Source: an uncultured bacterium
GTDB lineage: Bacteria; Zixibacteria; MSB-5A5; CAIYYT01
Length of the DNA stretch: 32,694 nt
Reading direction: 5' to 3'
NCBI GenBank assembly: GCA_903903945.1
Contig: CAIVAP010000188.1
Location: 1-32,694, forward strand
The translations under genes and the position numbers were made by a program. Position 1 is the stretch's first letter, and the number at the start of each line of letters is the position of its first letter. The notes below the pieces were generated by a model. That model searched no databases, had not been told where the DNA came from, and saw nothing but the letters and a program-made list of their open reading frames with translations. Positions 1 through 9,602 of this stretch are shown one piece after another.

Positions 1-665
1 AGAACCGACTTATACCCCTTCATAAACATCAGCCACGCCGCTGCCCAGCAGTTGTCGCCGTCCTGCTCGTAGTATGGCATCGGAATCAGCAACTGACTGG
101 TAGTCGCGGTATAACCCGGTCCCTTCTCGATGATGTAGGCCCCTTTGCCGACATCTCCCTGACCATTGGCCAACTTGGCCGGAGACATCGAAGCTCCTCC
201 TAACGGTACCGTGAAAGTGTCGTTAGTCGCATTAACCATTCCGGTGAGATAGGCAATTGCAGTTGCACCGGGAGCCTCATAAACAATTCCGATACGATCA
301 GCGCGTTGCGTCTGCCCCAAGGGAATCTTTATCGAGCCACCGGAAAGCGTACCCGTGTAATCCAGTCTCAAAACCGTCTGAAACGATGCCGCAAACAGTG
401 TGTCGCTCTCAAGTTGCGACAGTGTCACTGAGGTTGATCCAGTCACAGCTCCGGCAGGCACTGAGAGAGTCATCCCGTTTTTCAGTTTCAGATCAGCGCC
501 TGTTGAGGTCACCGTTGTTTTGACCTCATCGACAACTTTCGGACCATCCGGTTTGTTATTGCTGGGACTGCTCGATTTTGAGCAACCGGCACTCAGAAAG
601 AGAGTCGATATCACCACAATCATGAGTGCCGAGTAGCGAGGATTCTTATGCATTAACAACTTCAT
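1..665 (-). CDS. secreted lipoprotein, C-terminus cut off by window edge
   Basis: Minus strand reads MKLLMHKNPRYSALMIVVISTLFLSAGCSKSSSPSNNKPDG..., a lipobox (LSAGC) signal peptide followed by a Ser/Thr-rich domain; open to the window edge. Confidence 0.7.
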   Translation of the reverse strand, partial: MKLLMHKNPRYSALMIVVISTLFLSAGCSKSSSPSNNKPDGPKVVDEVKTTVTSTGADLKLKNGMTLSVPAGAVTGSTSVTLSQLESDTLFAASFQTVLRLDYTGTLSGGSIKIPLGQTQRADRIGIVYEAPGATAIAYLTGMVNATNDTFTVPLGGASMSPAKLANGQGDVGKGAYIIEKGPGYTATTSQLLIPMPYYEQDGDNCWAAAWLMFMKGYKSV

Positions 666-935
666 GCTAGCCGTCCTTTCGTTGCGTTGGATGCACCGAT
701 GCGTAGTATATAGTCCGGTCACACAACCGGAATATGATGCAAAGAAGATAGTCCCGCCACTCTCAGAAGCAAGAGCTTTGTGGCTTAGCAAGTGCCCAAA
801 CGCAGTCTCCGCGCCAACTCAGAATTCTGTTCTGGCGATCGGATATATGAAGAATCCGGAAGATGTGCCCAATGATTGAGGGACTTCACTCACTCATAGG
901 GCGGGAATTTTTACGCAGACAGATGCCTGTATGTC

Positions 936-1253
936 CTACTTCGCTTCTCCACCCGGCGGCAAGAAACCGATGTTTTTCTCTTCCGGCATCCCCTGCAACT
1001 TGATCTCGCCGAACTTCTCTTCATACTTTTTGAGGTTGTCCTCGAGCGTCTTGAGAAGGGATTTGGCGTTCTGCGGGGTCATAATTATGCGCGCGAACAC
1101 CCGGGCTTTGGGAACGCCGGGCAGGAACCGGGCAAAATCAAAGATGATTTCCGATGGTGAATGGCCGATCATCACCAGATTCGAGTAGATTCCTTCGGCT
1201 TCACTTTCGCGTAGTTCAAGCTGTATCTGTTGCTGCGGTTGTGACTGTTGCAT
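936..1253 (-). CDS. DUF3467-family small protein
   Basis: 105 aa; IYSNLVMIGHSPSEIIFDFARFLPG...VFARIIMTPQNAKSLLKTLEDNLKKYEEKFGEI matches the DUF3467 pattern. Confidence 0.8.
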   Translation of the reverse strand: MQQSQPQQQIQLELRESEAEGIYSNLVMIGHSPSEIIFDFARFLPGVPKARVFARIIMTPQNAKSLLKTLEDNLKKYEEKFGEIKLQGMPEEKNIGFLPPGGEAK

Positions 1254-1316
1254 CCTAACTCCTTGATTAGACGCTTTAATTGTAATATAATAGCGACCGT
1301 AGTCAAGGAGAATCCG

Positions 1317-2309
1317 GTGGCCATTATCACTCGCGACAGACTCAAAGAGCTTTTTGCCAATATCGAAAACGGACGTGTATTGGTTTACGGCGATCTGATG
1401 CTCGACCAGTATCTCTGGGGCAAGGTTGACCGCATCTCACCGGAAGCGCCGGTACCTGTCGTCGAGGTCGAATCGGAATCGATCCTGCTCGGCGGCGCCG
1501 CCAATGTCGCCAAGAACATCGCCGCCATTGGTTGCGGTGTCGAAATCGCCGGACTTGTTGGCGACGATCCCAACGCCACACGGATGAAGCACATGCTGGA
1601 GCGAGAGGGGATCAGCCGGCACAAACTGATCGTTGACCAGAAACGTCCGACCACACTGAAGACCCGCATTATCGCTCACAATCAACAGGTCGTACGCGCT
1701 GACCGTGAATCGCGCGCCGAGATCGACGGCTACACTGAGAAGGAAATGATCGACTATATCGAAAGCCGGATGGACGACATCAACTGCCTGCTGATTTCTG
1801 ACTATGGCAAAGGCGCCATCACGGCAGCATTATTGGAGCGTGTGGTTGACTTGGCGCGCAAGAAAGGCAAGTTCGTTGCCGTCGATCCCAAGGAAACCTA
1901 TTTCCGCAACTACCGCCGCGTTTCGGTGATTACGCCCAACAATCATGAAGCGTCCTTTGCTGCCGGCATTCGTATCCATGATGAGGAAACACTCAAACAG
2001 GTTGGCTGGAGCTTGTTGAAAGAGCTGGAGCTCGACTCGATTCTGATTACTCTTGGAGCTAAGGGAATGGCGTTATTTGAGAAAGACGATTCGTTTAATC
2101 ACCTGCCCACGGTTGCCAAGAAGGTTTATGACGTTACCGGCGCTGGTGATACGGTTATCGCAGTTATGACAGCCATGGTCGCCGCCGGCGCGAATCCGTT
2201 GGAAGCGGCTTATATCGCCAATCAGGCGGCAGGTATTGTGGTCGAGTTCATCGGCACGGCGTTTGTCGAGAAAAACACTCTTTATGAGACAATTTTGCAG
2301 CAATTGTGA
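1317..2309 (+). CDS. rfaE1: D-glycero-beta-D-manno-heptose-7-phosphate kinase (RfaE1/HldE kinase domain, PfkB family)
   Basis: VLVYGDLMLDQYLWGKVDRISPEAPVPVVEVE and C-terminal DVTGAGDTVIAV signature. GTG start at 1317 preceded by AAGGAG; the longer ORF start at 1248 lacks this. Confidence 0.88.
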   Translation: MAIITRDRLKELFANIENGRVLVYGDLMLDQYLWGKVDRISPEAPVPVVEVESESILLGGAANVAKNIAAIGCGVEIAGLVGDDPNATRMKHMLEREGISRHKLIVDQKRPTTLKTRIIAHNQQVVRADRESRAEIDGYTEKEMIDYIESRMDDINCLLISDYGKGAITAALLERVVDLARKKGKFVAVDPKETYFRNYRRVSVITPNNHEASFAAGIRIHDEETLKQVGWSLLKELELDSILITLGAKGMALFEKDDSFNHLPTVAKKVYDVTGAGDTVIAVMTAMVAAGANPLEAAYIANQAAGIVVEFIGTAFVEKNTLYETILQQL

Positions 2310-2391
2310 CCGTTCGAGTTTCTCCCATGGAGAAAGGTCAGAGGTGAGTCGCAGTTTTATGGAAATACAGTGAATGAATGGAGGCAATATT

Positions 2392-4155
2392 ATGAAGAAA
2401 CGGATTCTGACACTAACCGTCATCCTTGCGGCACTGACGGTGGTTGTGATCGCGGCTACGCCGCAAACCGAGCAGGAGATCGGCCCGCGCAACGGAACGA
2501 TTCGTTTCGTCGTCATTGGTGACCGCACCGGCGGGCACATGCCGGGCGTTTATGAACAAGCGATCGCAGAAATCGCCCGCTTGCGACCCGATTTCTCCGT
2601 AACGGTCGGCGATCAGATCGAGGGTCAGTCAACCGATTCAGCAGTGGTGGCTGGCCAGTGGCGCGAGTATGATTCCATTGTCAAACCGCTGCCATCGCCA
2701 CTTTACCTTACTCCGGGAAATCACGACATCACCTACGACCAAATGGAATCCTGGTATCGACTGTATGCGGGCAAACCGTACTACTCATTTGATCAACTCG
2801 GTTCACACTTTATCGTGCTCGACGTGAGCCGCTGGGAGTTTGGCGATCCGCTTCCCAAAGCCGAAATGGACTGGCTGATTGACGACCTCAAACACAATGA
2901 GTTGGCAGCGCACACATTCGTCTTCTTCCACAAACCTTACTGGATTGAATCACTGGAACAGAACAAACCTGACACCTTGCACCAACTGTTTGTCCGCTAT
3001 GGAGTTGATGCAGTGTTCAACGGTCACTACCATGAATACTTCAGTGGCGAGCGCGACGGTATTATGTATACCAGCGTTGGCAGCTCGGGCGCAGAGGCCA
3101 CGCCGATGCCAGATGGCCTCCAGTATCATTTCACCTGGGTGACCGTCGACAGCAACGGCATCCAGATCACGCCGATCAAACTCGGTTCGGTTCTGCCGTG
3201 GAATGAATATACCGTGACTGACAAGATGGCAATCGATCGTATCTACAATCTTGGCCTCGCCTTTGTATCGCCGGTTCCGGTTGAGGAAGACCTGACCGTC
3301 AGAGACACCGTAGTTGAATTGAGACTGAACAACTCCTTTGCCGGACGCGAGACGGACGATACCGTGCGCTGGACCGTCCCGCCGAACTGGACTGTTGAAC
3401 CTCAGACCGTGGCGGTGAAACTTGCAGCGGGCGAAATCAAGACCTTTCCATTCCGAGTGCGCTGCGCCGGTATGCTGTATCCCGTGCCCACGGCACAGTA
3501 CACATTCAACTATGGCAAGAACGGCAAAATCACCGCCAAAATTGATTTGCAGGTTGCGAGGCATGCCTTTTGCGTCAATACTGACACGCCTGTCACGCTG
3601 GATGGCGCTGTCACCGAAAACTGCTGGCACGATCCGGTCACGCGTTTTTTCGCACCCGATGGTGGTCCGTTGAAAACGGATCCAGTCAAATTCTATTTCG
3701 CACATGACAAAGACTATCTCTATCTGGCAGTGCTGTGCACTGATCAGAAAACCGACTCGCTGCGTGCAAAGCTCACGCATCATGACGACTTGGTCTCGAC
3801 CGAAGATTGTGTCGGCTTCTTCCTCGAACCGATCAAGAAAAGTGGTTTGGTCTACCAGATATACATCAGTCCTTTAGGAACCGTCTTTGACCAGAAATTG
3901 ACCAAGGGCGGTAATGGTTGGGTGACCGCCGATAAGAATTGGAATGTCATCTGCGATGTCAAGACATCAAAGGGCAATGGCTTCTGGTCGATGGAAGCAC
4001 GGTTGCCGGTCAAGCAATTTGGAGCAGTCCTGAAGTCTGGCGATCAGTGGCGGCTTAACTTCCGCCGCAAACAGCCACGTCTGAAGAGCGCCGCCGACTG
4101 GCAGGCACCGATAGGCCAAGATGCCGACACCTATGGGATCATGATCGTAAAGTAA
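2392..4155 (+). CDS. calcineurin-like metallophosphoesterase fused to C-terminal CBM9-like domain, secreted
   Basis: Signal peptide MKKRILTLTVILAALTVVVIAATP; motifs GDRTGG, VGDQIEG, GNHD, FFHKP, NGHYH; C-terminal LDGAVTENCWHDPVTRF...YLYLAVLCTD...W.MEARLP resembles CBM9/DOMON-like domains. Confidence 0.8.
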   Translation: MKKRILTLTVILAALTVVVIAATPQTEQEIGPRNGTIRFVVIGDRTGGHMPGVYEQAIAEIARLRPDFSVTVGDQIEGQSTDSAVVAGQWREYDSIVKPLPSPLYLTPGNHDITYDQMESWYRLYAGKPYYSFDQLGSHFIVLDVSRWEFGDPLPKAEMDWLIDDLKHNELAAHTFVFFHKPYWIESLEQNKPDTLHQLFVRYGVDAVFNGHYHEYFSGERDGIMYTSVGSSGAEATPMPDGLQYHFTWVTVDSNGIQITPIKLGSVLPWNEYTVTDKMAIDRIYNLGLAFVSPVPVEEDLTVRDTVVELRLNNSFAGRETDDTVRWTVPPNWTVEPQTVAVKLAAGEIKTFPFRVRCAGMLYPVPTAQYTFNYGKNGKITAKIDLQVARHAFCVNTDTPVTLDGAVTENCWHDPVTRFFAPDGGPLKTDPVKFYFAHDKDYLYLAVLCTDQKTDSLRAKLTHHDDLVSTEDCVGFFLEPIKKSGLVYQIYISPLGTVFDQKLTKGGNGWVTADKNWNVICDVKTSKGNGFWSMEARLPVKQFGAVLKSGDQWRLNFRRKQPRLKSAADWQAPIGQDADTYGIMIVK

Positions 4156-4164
4156 TTGCACAAG

Positions 4165-4195
4165 TAGGGGCGCGGTCTCCGCGCCCCTATTTTCT
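4165..4195 (+). terminator. intrinsic terminator
   Basis: Perfect 11-bp stem TAGGGGCGCGG-TCT-CCGCGCCCCTA followed by TTTTCT just after the stop of the preceding gene. Confidence 0.7.
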
Positions 4196-4215
4196 ATTTG
4201 CAATAAGGAGACTCT

Positions 4216-5790
4216 GTGAGAAGACGTTTAACAATTCTGGCGCTACTTACAACGCTAATCGCCGGTATCGCGGGCGCGGCAACGCCCCAGTCATTATACC
4301 CTGACAATGTGACTCAGGCCCTCGAAAAATCCGACAAAAACCGCGGCGAACTGGAGAAGGTGCTTGCCTATTGTGCAGCAGCCAATGACTCGCTCAAACT
4401 GCAGGCCGCGTACTTCTTGATCGGCAACATGGAAGGACACAGCTATGTGACCTATTTCTTAAAGGACACGGTTGGCAATGCCATCGATTTCAGCGCGCTC
4501 AACTATCCCAATTACGACTCTCTAACTGCCGACTTCAAACAACTGGAAGCCAAACACGGCACTCTCGATTTTGACCGCAAGGAAACTGTGGAAGACCTTG
4601 ATGTCATCACCGCCGATTTTCTCATCAAACAAATCGACTATGCTTTCAAGGCCTGGCGCGAACGTCCCTGGGCGAAGAAACTGACGTTCGATCAGTTCTG
4701 TGAGTACGTGCTTCCTTATCGCGGCAGCAACGAACCGTTGGAAGATTGGCGCGCAACCTTCTGGAGCAAGTATCAGTACCTGCCGAAAACAATGGCCGAT
4801 TCCACCGACCCTTTGGAGGCATCAAAGAAGATCAACGATGATGTCAAGACCTGGTTTGCGTTCGATGAACGGTATTACTTTCATCCCACCGATCAGGGTA
4901 TCACCGAGATGTTGACCAACCATAAAGGGCGCTGCGAGGACATGACCAATGCCACCATCTACGCCATGCGCGCCAATGGTCTGGCGGTCACCAGCGACTA
5001 CACTCCCTTCTGGGCTAACTGCGGGAATAATCACGCCTGGAACGCGATCCTGACTCCGAACGGTCAGGTGATACCGTTTATGGGAGCCGAATCCAACCCC
5101 GGCGATTACGGCCTTGCACATAAGTTCGCCAAGGTCTATCGCAAGACCTATGGCAAACAACTCCAGAACCTAGCCTTCCAACCACACAAACAGGAAAAAC
5201 TCGCCCCTTGGTTGGCCGGCAAGAACTACAAGGACGTCACTGCCGAATACGGACCTGTCTGCAACGTAACCAGAACATTCAGCTTTCCTGCACCTGATAC
5301 CATCGACATCGCTTACATCTGCGTCTTCAACGAAGGCGAATGGAAGCCGATCCATTGGAGCCGCAGAACCGATGGCGGTTCGGTTACCTTCACTGACATG
5401 GCAAAGGACGTCGTTCTGCTGGTCGGACTCTATGTTGATGGCAAGATCCAACCGATCAGCGAACCCTTTCTGATTCGCGATGATTGCAGCGTACAACCGT
5501 TGAAAGCCACGCAGGGCGCTACGACCAAATTGGAGCTGACGGCGACGACTGCGCGTGTGCTGGAAGTGTCAACCGACGGTGTTTCCAAGAAGCCGCCGGC
5601 ACCGGGCACGGAATATGAACTGTTCTATTGGCAGGACGGCTGGCAATCGCTCGGAAAAGCAGTTGCGAGCAAGGATCCGTTGGTGTTCGAAAAGGTGCCG
5701 GCCGGTTGTCTTTACTGGCTGGTAGCAACCGGCTCGGACAAAGACGAGCGGATTTTCACGATTGAAGATGGCAAACAAGTCTGGTGGTAG
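4216..5790 (+). CDS. secreted transglutaminase-like (papain-fold) protein
   Basis: GTG start with upstream AAGGAG; signal peptide; GRCEDMTN (Cys), NNHAWNAI (His) motifs of transglutaminase-core proteins. Confidence 0.72.
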   Translation: MRRRLTILALLTTLIAGIAGAATPQSLYPDNVTQALEKSDKNRGELEKVLAYCAAANDSLKLQAAYFLIGNMEGHSYVTYFLKDTVGNAIDFSALNYPNYDSLTADFKQLEAKHGTLDFDRKETVEDLDVITADFLIKQIDYAFKAWRERPWAKKLTFDQFCEYVLPYRGSNEPLEDWRATFWSKYQYLPKTMADSTDPLEASKKINDDVKTWFAFDERYYFHPTDQGITEMLTNHKGRCEDMTNATIYAMRANGLAVTSDYTPFWANCGNNHAWNAILTPNGQVIPFMGAESNPGDYGLAHKFAKVYRKTYGKQLQNLAFQPHKQEKLAPWLAGKNYKDVTAEYGPVCNVTRTFSFPAPDTIDIAYICVFNEGEWKPIHWSRRTDGGSVTFTDMAKDVVLLVGLYVDGKIQPISEPFLIRDDCSVQPLKATQGATTKLELTATTARVLEVSTDGVSKKPPAPGTEYELFYWQDGWQSLGKAVASKDPLVFEKVPAGCLYWLVATGSDKDERIFTIEDGKQVWW

Positions 5791-5887
5791 CGCCATGCTC
5801 CGGCAGGATTGATTGAGGTTATATGGGCAGCCGAACGGAGGTTGTCTCACAAGTTGACGCACAAACACACCAGAACGAGGACAGGTT

Positions 5888-5982
5888 ATTCCCCCTTATT
5901 AAAGGGGGATTTAGGGGGTTGTCTTCCTTCCTAATGGCTACGCGCTTACAACCCCCTTGGTCCCCCTTTGCTAAGGGGGAAA
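5888..5982. repeat. palindromic interspersed repeat (CCCCCTT...AAGGGGG type)
   Basis: TTCCCCCTTATTAAAGGGGGATTTAGGGGGTTGT ... ACAACCCCCTTGGTCCCCCTTTGCTAAGGGGGAA inverted arms in an intergenic region. Confidence 0.75.
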
Positions 5983-6092
5983 ATCAAGTCGCTCCACGCG
6001 TGGCCCATGAGATCCGACTTTTGAGACATTCTCGACCGACTGCCCACCGTAGACCATGCGAAACGACGACCGCCGGATTACTCGGGTGAAGT

Positions 6093-8525
6093 ATGAACAT
6101 GCGCATCCTTGACAATCGATTTGAATCAGAAGGCATTCTCCGTGAATCTCACTGGAGCATCCTTCATATCGCCCGCGACAACGAGCTTTCTCGCCCGGTG
6201 CATCTGCGCGAAATCTTTCCCCGTGCTGTGGCTGCCAGTCCGGAAGTACGTCGCTATCTGGTAGCGACATTTGCCCTCGCGCAGGTTAGTCATGCCGGTA
6301 ACGAACAAATCATCTCCCATCGCAAGGCTGACGACGGCACGATCTACATCATTTCCGATGCCCCACGTACGTTAAGTCTGGGACAGCTACTCAAGCACTA
6401 TCAAGACATTGACCTGCCGGTGGAACATGGACTGTACCTGATTAGTCAGGTCGCGCATCTATTGTCGGAAATGCATGACCTGCGCGATCATCAAACCGGC
6501 AAGCCGCTGGCATTGTACCATCTCGGCCTGAACCCCGACACGATCTTGCTGACCGAAAATGGCGGCGTGCGTGTCACAGATTTCGCCTTGCCCCAGTCCG
6601 GTGAATTGAAGACCGTCGACAAGGTCGCCTATCTGGCGCCGGAACAGATCCAGGGGTCAGAGCTTGATCGGCGTTGTGACATTTTTGGTCTTGGTGTGAT
6701 TGCCTATGAATTGCTCACCGGCAAACGCTTGTTCCCTCAGCAAAACGTCTCCGAGTTGATGGCGGCAATCGTACGCGGTAACTACGATCTCTCGGCGCTA
6801 AAATCGCGCGTCGATGGACGCGTCTATGCGATTCTTGATAATTGTTTGACACGGCGTCGCGAACAGCGCATTGCCAATGCAAAGGACTTTGCCGAAAAAT
6901 TGGATGAACTGCTGCGTGATCGGCTTGCCTCGCCCGATAAAACAATTAGAGTATTTGTTGAAAAATTCGCCGCAGCACCTAAATTGCAGGCGTATTCCGA
7001 CAAGGAACGGCAGATCATTCGCACCCGGGCGTTCACCCGGGCAGACATAGAAGAAGGAACAAAGCCGATGACCGATCAATCTCCAAACGATCAACAAGGA
7101 AACCGCAAAGACCGACCCGGTCAGGAAACTCGCATCTCCAATGTCCCTTACGGTGAGCGCTTCAAACGCGCCAAGCGTGGCGGATTCGGTGGAAACAAGA
7201 TGGTGCTCGTGCTCGGGATTATCGCCATGTTTCTGTTCGTTGCAGTCGTGGCAGTCTCGATCAAGAAACTGACACAGAAGAGCGGCAAGGACGCTATCAG
7301 TTCCACAGCATCAGAGATGAAAACCGGCAAGTTGAGCACCATTCCCGAGGGCGTATCGGTCTATGCCGGTGATTCACTGTTGGGAACGACGCCTCTGACT
7401 TTCTCCGCCAAAGAGGGGGGCATGTTGACACTAAAACACAAGTGCTGCCCCGATTCGCACGTGGTCGCCAATTTCGAACAGTTCGACAAAGCGCCAATTC
7501 GGATGATGACCGTTGTAGAAATCAATTCCAGCCCTGTCGGCGCCAAGATCACTTTGAATGGCAAACTACTCGAAGACACGACTCCTCACCGGGTTGCCGC
7601 CTCACCGTCCGACACGCTTCAAATTGCTCTGGAGATTCCCAACAAGCCGGTGCTTAGTTCCGGACCGGTTGTGCTGGCGGATATTGCGTCTTTTAGCACC
7701 GCCGGCTATGAGGCGACCCAGCTTTCAGGCGGAGGTTTCCAGATCAGCGGCTCGTTCACCGAACGACCAAAAACCCAGATTGTGACCCTCCCCGATGGCG
7801 CCTCAGTCGTAGTTGCCGCCACAAGTGTCGAGATTGGACAAACACCCCTGAAGTATGATTTTGGTGACGACAAAACGCTCCTGACAATCAGCAAGGCCGG
7901 CTACGATAATCTGCCGCTTCAACTACCTCCGCTCGCAACCCGCGAACCAATTTATCGACGGCTCCTATTCCGTCCGGTTGAGATTACGGCAAAGGAAGAA
8001 GGCTCAGATAAGACCGTCCCTGGCCGGATCAAAAGCATTACATATGAGGGACAGACCAAGAGCGTCAACCAAAATACACCGATGATAATCAGACTCCCGG
8101 GCGTCCCCTGCCGACTGGCTCTGACCGCCGACGGATATTATGACATCGACACGCTGATTCCACCAACCCAAAATGCCGTTACCGTCGTGTTGCATCCCCT
8201 GCAGAAAACGGAAAAGAAGGACGACAAAATCGACGTCGTCGAACCAACTACCGGCAAGGGGCAGGTCAAAATTGTCGTGCTCGACAACAAGCAGACGGCG
8301 GTCGCAGGGGTGGCAATCAGCGCCGAAGTTCAGCTTGAGAAGAAGAAAGAGAAAAACAACGTCGATTTCGGAAAAACCGACAAAGAAGGAATGCTCAAGC
8401 TGAGTCTCGACCCGGGCAAATACAAGTTCATGGCAAACCATCCCGATTACAAGTCCGATGACGAGAAACAAGAAGTCAAAGCCGGTGAAACCTACGTGGT
8501 GACACTCAAGATCAAGAGAAAGTAA
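6093..8525 (+). CDS. membrane-anchored protein kinase-fold protein (predicted pseudokinase) with extracytoplasmic PEGA repeats
   Basis: Kinase C-lobe features conserved (VAYLAPEQIQG, RCDIFGLGVIAYELLTGKRLF) but HRD loop reads YHLGLNPDTI and DFG reads DFA; TM MVLVLGIIAMFLFVAVVAV; PEGA-like repeats (VSVYAGDSLLGTTPLTF; VGAKITLNGKLLEDTTPH); C-terminal Cna-B/carboxypeptidase-regulatory-like domain. Confidence 0.8.
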   Translation: MNMRILDNRFESEGILRESHWSILHIARDNELSRPVHLREIFPRAVAASPEVRRYLVATFALAQVSHAGNEQIISHRKADDGTIYIISDAPRTLSLGQLLKHYQDIDLPVEHGLYLISQVAHLLSEMHDLRDHQTGKPLALYHLGLNPDTILLTENGGVRVTDFALPQSGELKTVDKVAYLAPEQIQGSELDRRCDIFGLGVIAYELLTGKRLFPQQNVSELMAAIVRGNYDLSALKSRVDGRVYAILDNCLTRRREQRIANAKDFAEKLDELLRDRLASPDKTIRVFVEKFAAAPKLQAYSDKERQIIRTRAFTRADIEEGTKPMTDQSPNDQQGNRKDRPGQETRISNVPYGERFKRAKRGGFGGNKMVLVLGIIAMFLFVAVVAVSIKKLTQKSGKDAISSTASEMKTGKLSTIPEGVSVYAGDSLLGTTPLTFSAKEGGMLTLKHKCCPDSHVVANFEQFDKAPIRMMTVVEINSSPVGAKITLNGKLLEDTTPHRVAASPSDTLQIALEIPNKPVLSSGPVVLADIASFSTAGYEATQLSGGGFQISGSFTERPKTQIVTLPDGASVVVAATSVEIGQTPLKYDFGDDKTLLTISKAGYDNLPLQLPPLATREPIYRRLLFRPVEITAKEEGSDKTVPGRIKSITYEGQTKSVNQNTPMIIRLPGVPCRLALTADGYYDIDTLIPPTQNAVTVVLHPLQKTEKKDDKIDVVEPTTGKGQVKIVVLDNKQTAVAGVAISAEVQLEKKKEKNNVDFGKTDKEGMLKLSLDPGKYKFMANHPDYKSDDEKQEVKAGETYVVTLKIKRK

Positions 8526-9593
8526 ATGGCGAAGTTTATTGTCCTTAAGAATGGCATGGACCATAAGGTCTTCAATTTTGATGGCAATATTGCCCGTGTC
8601 GGATCGGGCAGCACCGTCGATTTCCAGCTCGAAACCGCCGGCATCGAGGGCGACCTCTTTTTTATAGCCAAGACACCTTCGGGTTACGAGATTGAACGTC
8701 GCGCCCGCGATCTGTCTTTCACCATCAACGGCGTTGTCGCCGGCGATCGGACGCTCTTAGGGGAAGGCGACAAGGTTGGTTTCCTCGACTACATCATGAT
8801 AGTCAAGTATCAACAGCAGGAACAACCAATACCTGTATCAACTGCGCCCCCCGAACCTGAACCAGTCACGCCCAAGCCGACCAACAAAGAGACTGCGCCG
8901 GCGATTCCCATTGTCGAATCCAAACCGGAACCGACACCTGCTCAGGAAACGCCAAGGCCCGCTCCCAAAGGCGCCGCAATAACGACGATCATCGATTCGC
9001 AAGCTTTGGCGGCTCAGGCACTGCAGGCGCGAGCCACTCCCCCTCACGAAAGCCGTGACCGATCAACTGATGCTCCGGTACGTCCTCAGCCGCCGTCACC
9101 CAGACCGGAACAACCGAAGGCATCTAAAAAGCAAAAGATCACATCCGTCTATACGCTCTGTGTGCTTACCGGCCAGCACAAAGGCCGCGCTTTCGAGATC
9201 GACACGCAGGAATTCGTTATCGGCAGAGAACGCGCCCTCTGTGATCTGGTGATCGACCACGACGAACACGGTCAGCCGGAACTGGCGGTCTCACGCGAAC
9301 ATTGCGCAATCACATCGACTGATGAGGGACTCTATCTGACCGACAAGCGCAGCCAGCTTCGCACTTATATCAATCGCAAAATAATCGAGCCCGGACAGCG
9401 AGAGTTTATCGCTCCGGAGGATATTATCTCGATTCCCGCGCCGACAGGAGAGGTCTTTGTGCGACTCTGCTTTCGCGGGCAGGAGAACTTCGCGCCAATG
9501 TCATTTGCCGGACCGATCAATCCCCGACTGATCGCAATCATGGCAGCCGTAATTGTAATCCTAATTATCGCCCTATACTTGCTGTTGAGGTAA
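8526..9593 (+). CDS. FHA-domain protein with C-terminal transmembrane anchor
   Basis: FVIGRERALCDLVI...LAVSREHCAIT...TYINRK = FHA GR/SxxH/N pattern; a second FHA-like N-terminal region; tail helix LIAIMAAVIVILIIALYLLLR. Confidence 0.83.
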   Translation: MAKFIVLKNGMDHKVFNFDGNIARVGSGSTVDFQLETAGIEGDLFFIAKTPSGYEIERRARDLSFTINGVVAGDRTLLGEGDKVGFLDYIMIVKYQQQEQPIPVSTAPPEPEPVTPKPTNKETAPAIPIVESKPEPTPAQETPRPAPKGAAITTIIDSQALAAQALQARATPPHESRDRSTDAPVRPQPPSPRPEQPKASKKQKITSVYTLCVLTGQHKGRAFEIDTQEFVIGRERALCDLVIDHDEHGQPELAVSREHCAITSTDEGLYLTDKRSQLRTYINRKIIEPGQREFIAPEDIISIPAPTGEVFVRLCFRGQENFAPMSFAGPINPRLIAIMAAVIVILIIALYLLLR

Positions 9594-9602
9594 CAAGAGA
9601 AC

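Noticed and set aside
2950-3783. 277-aa minus-strand ORF
   Set aside because: Shadow ORF fully antisense to the metallophosphoesterase gene.
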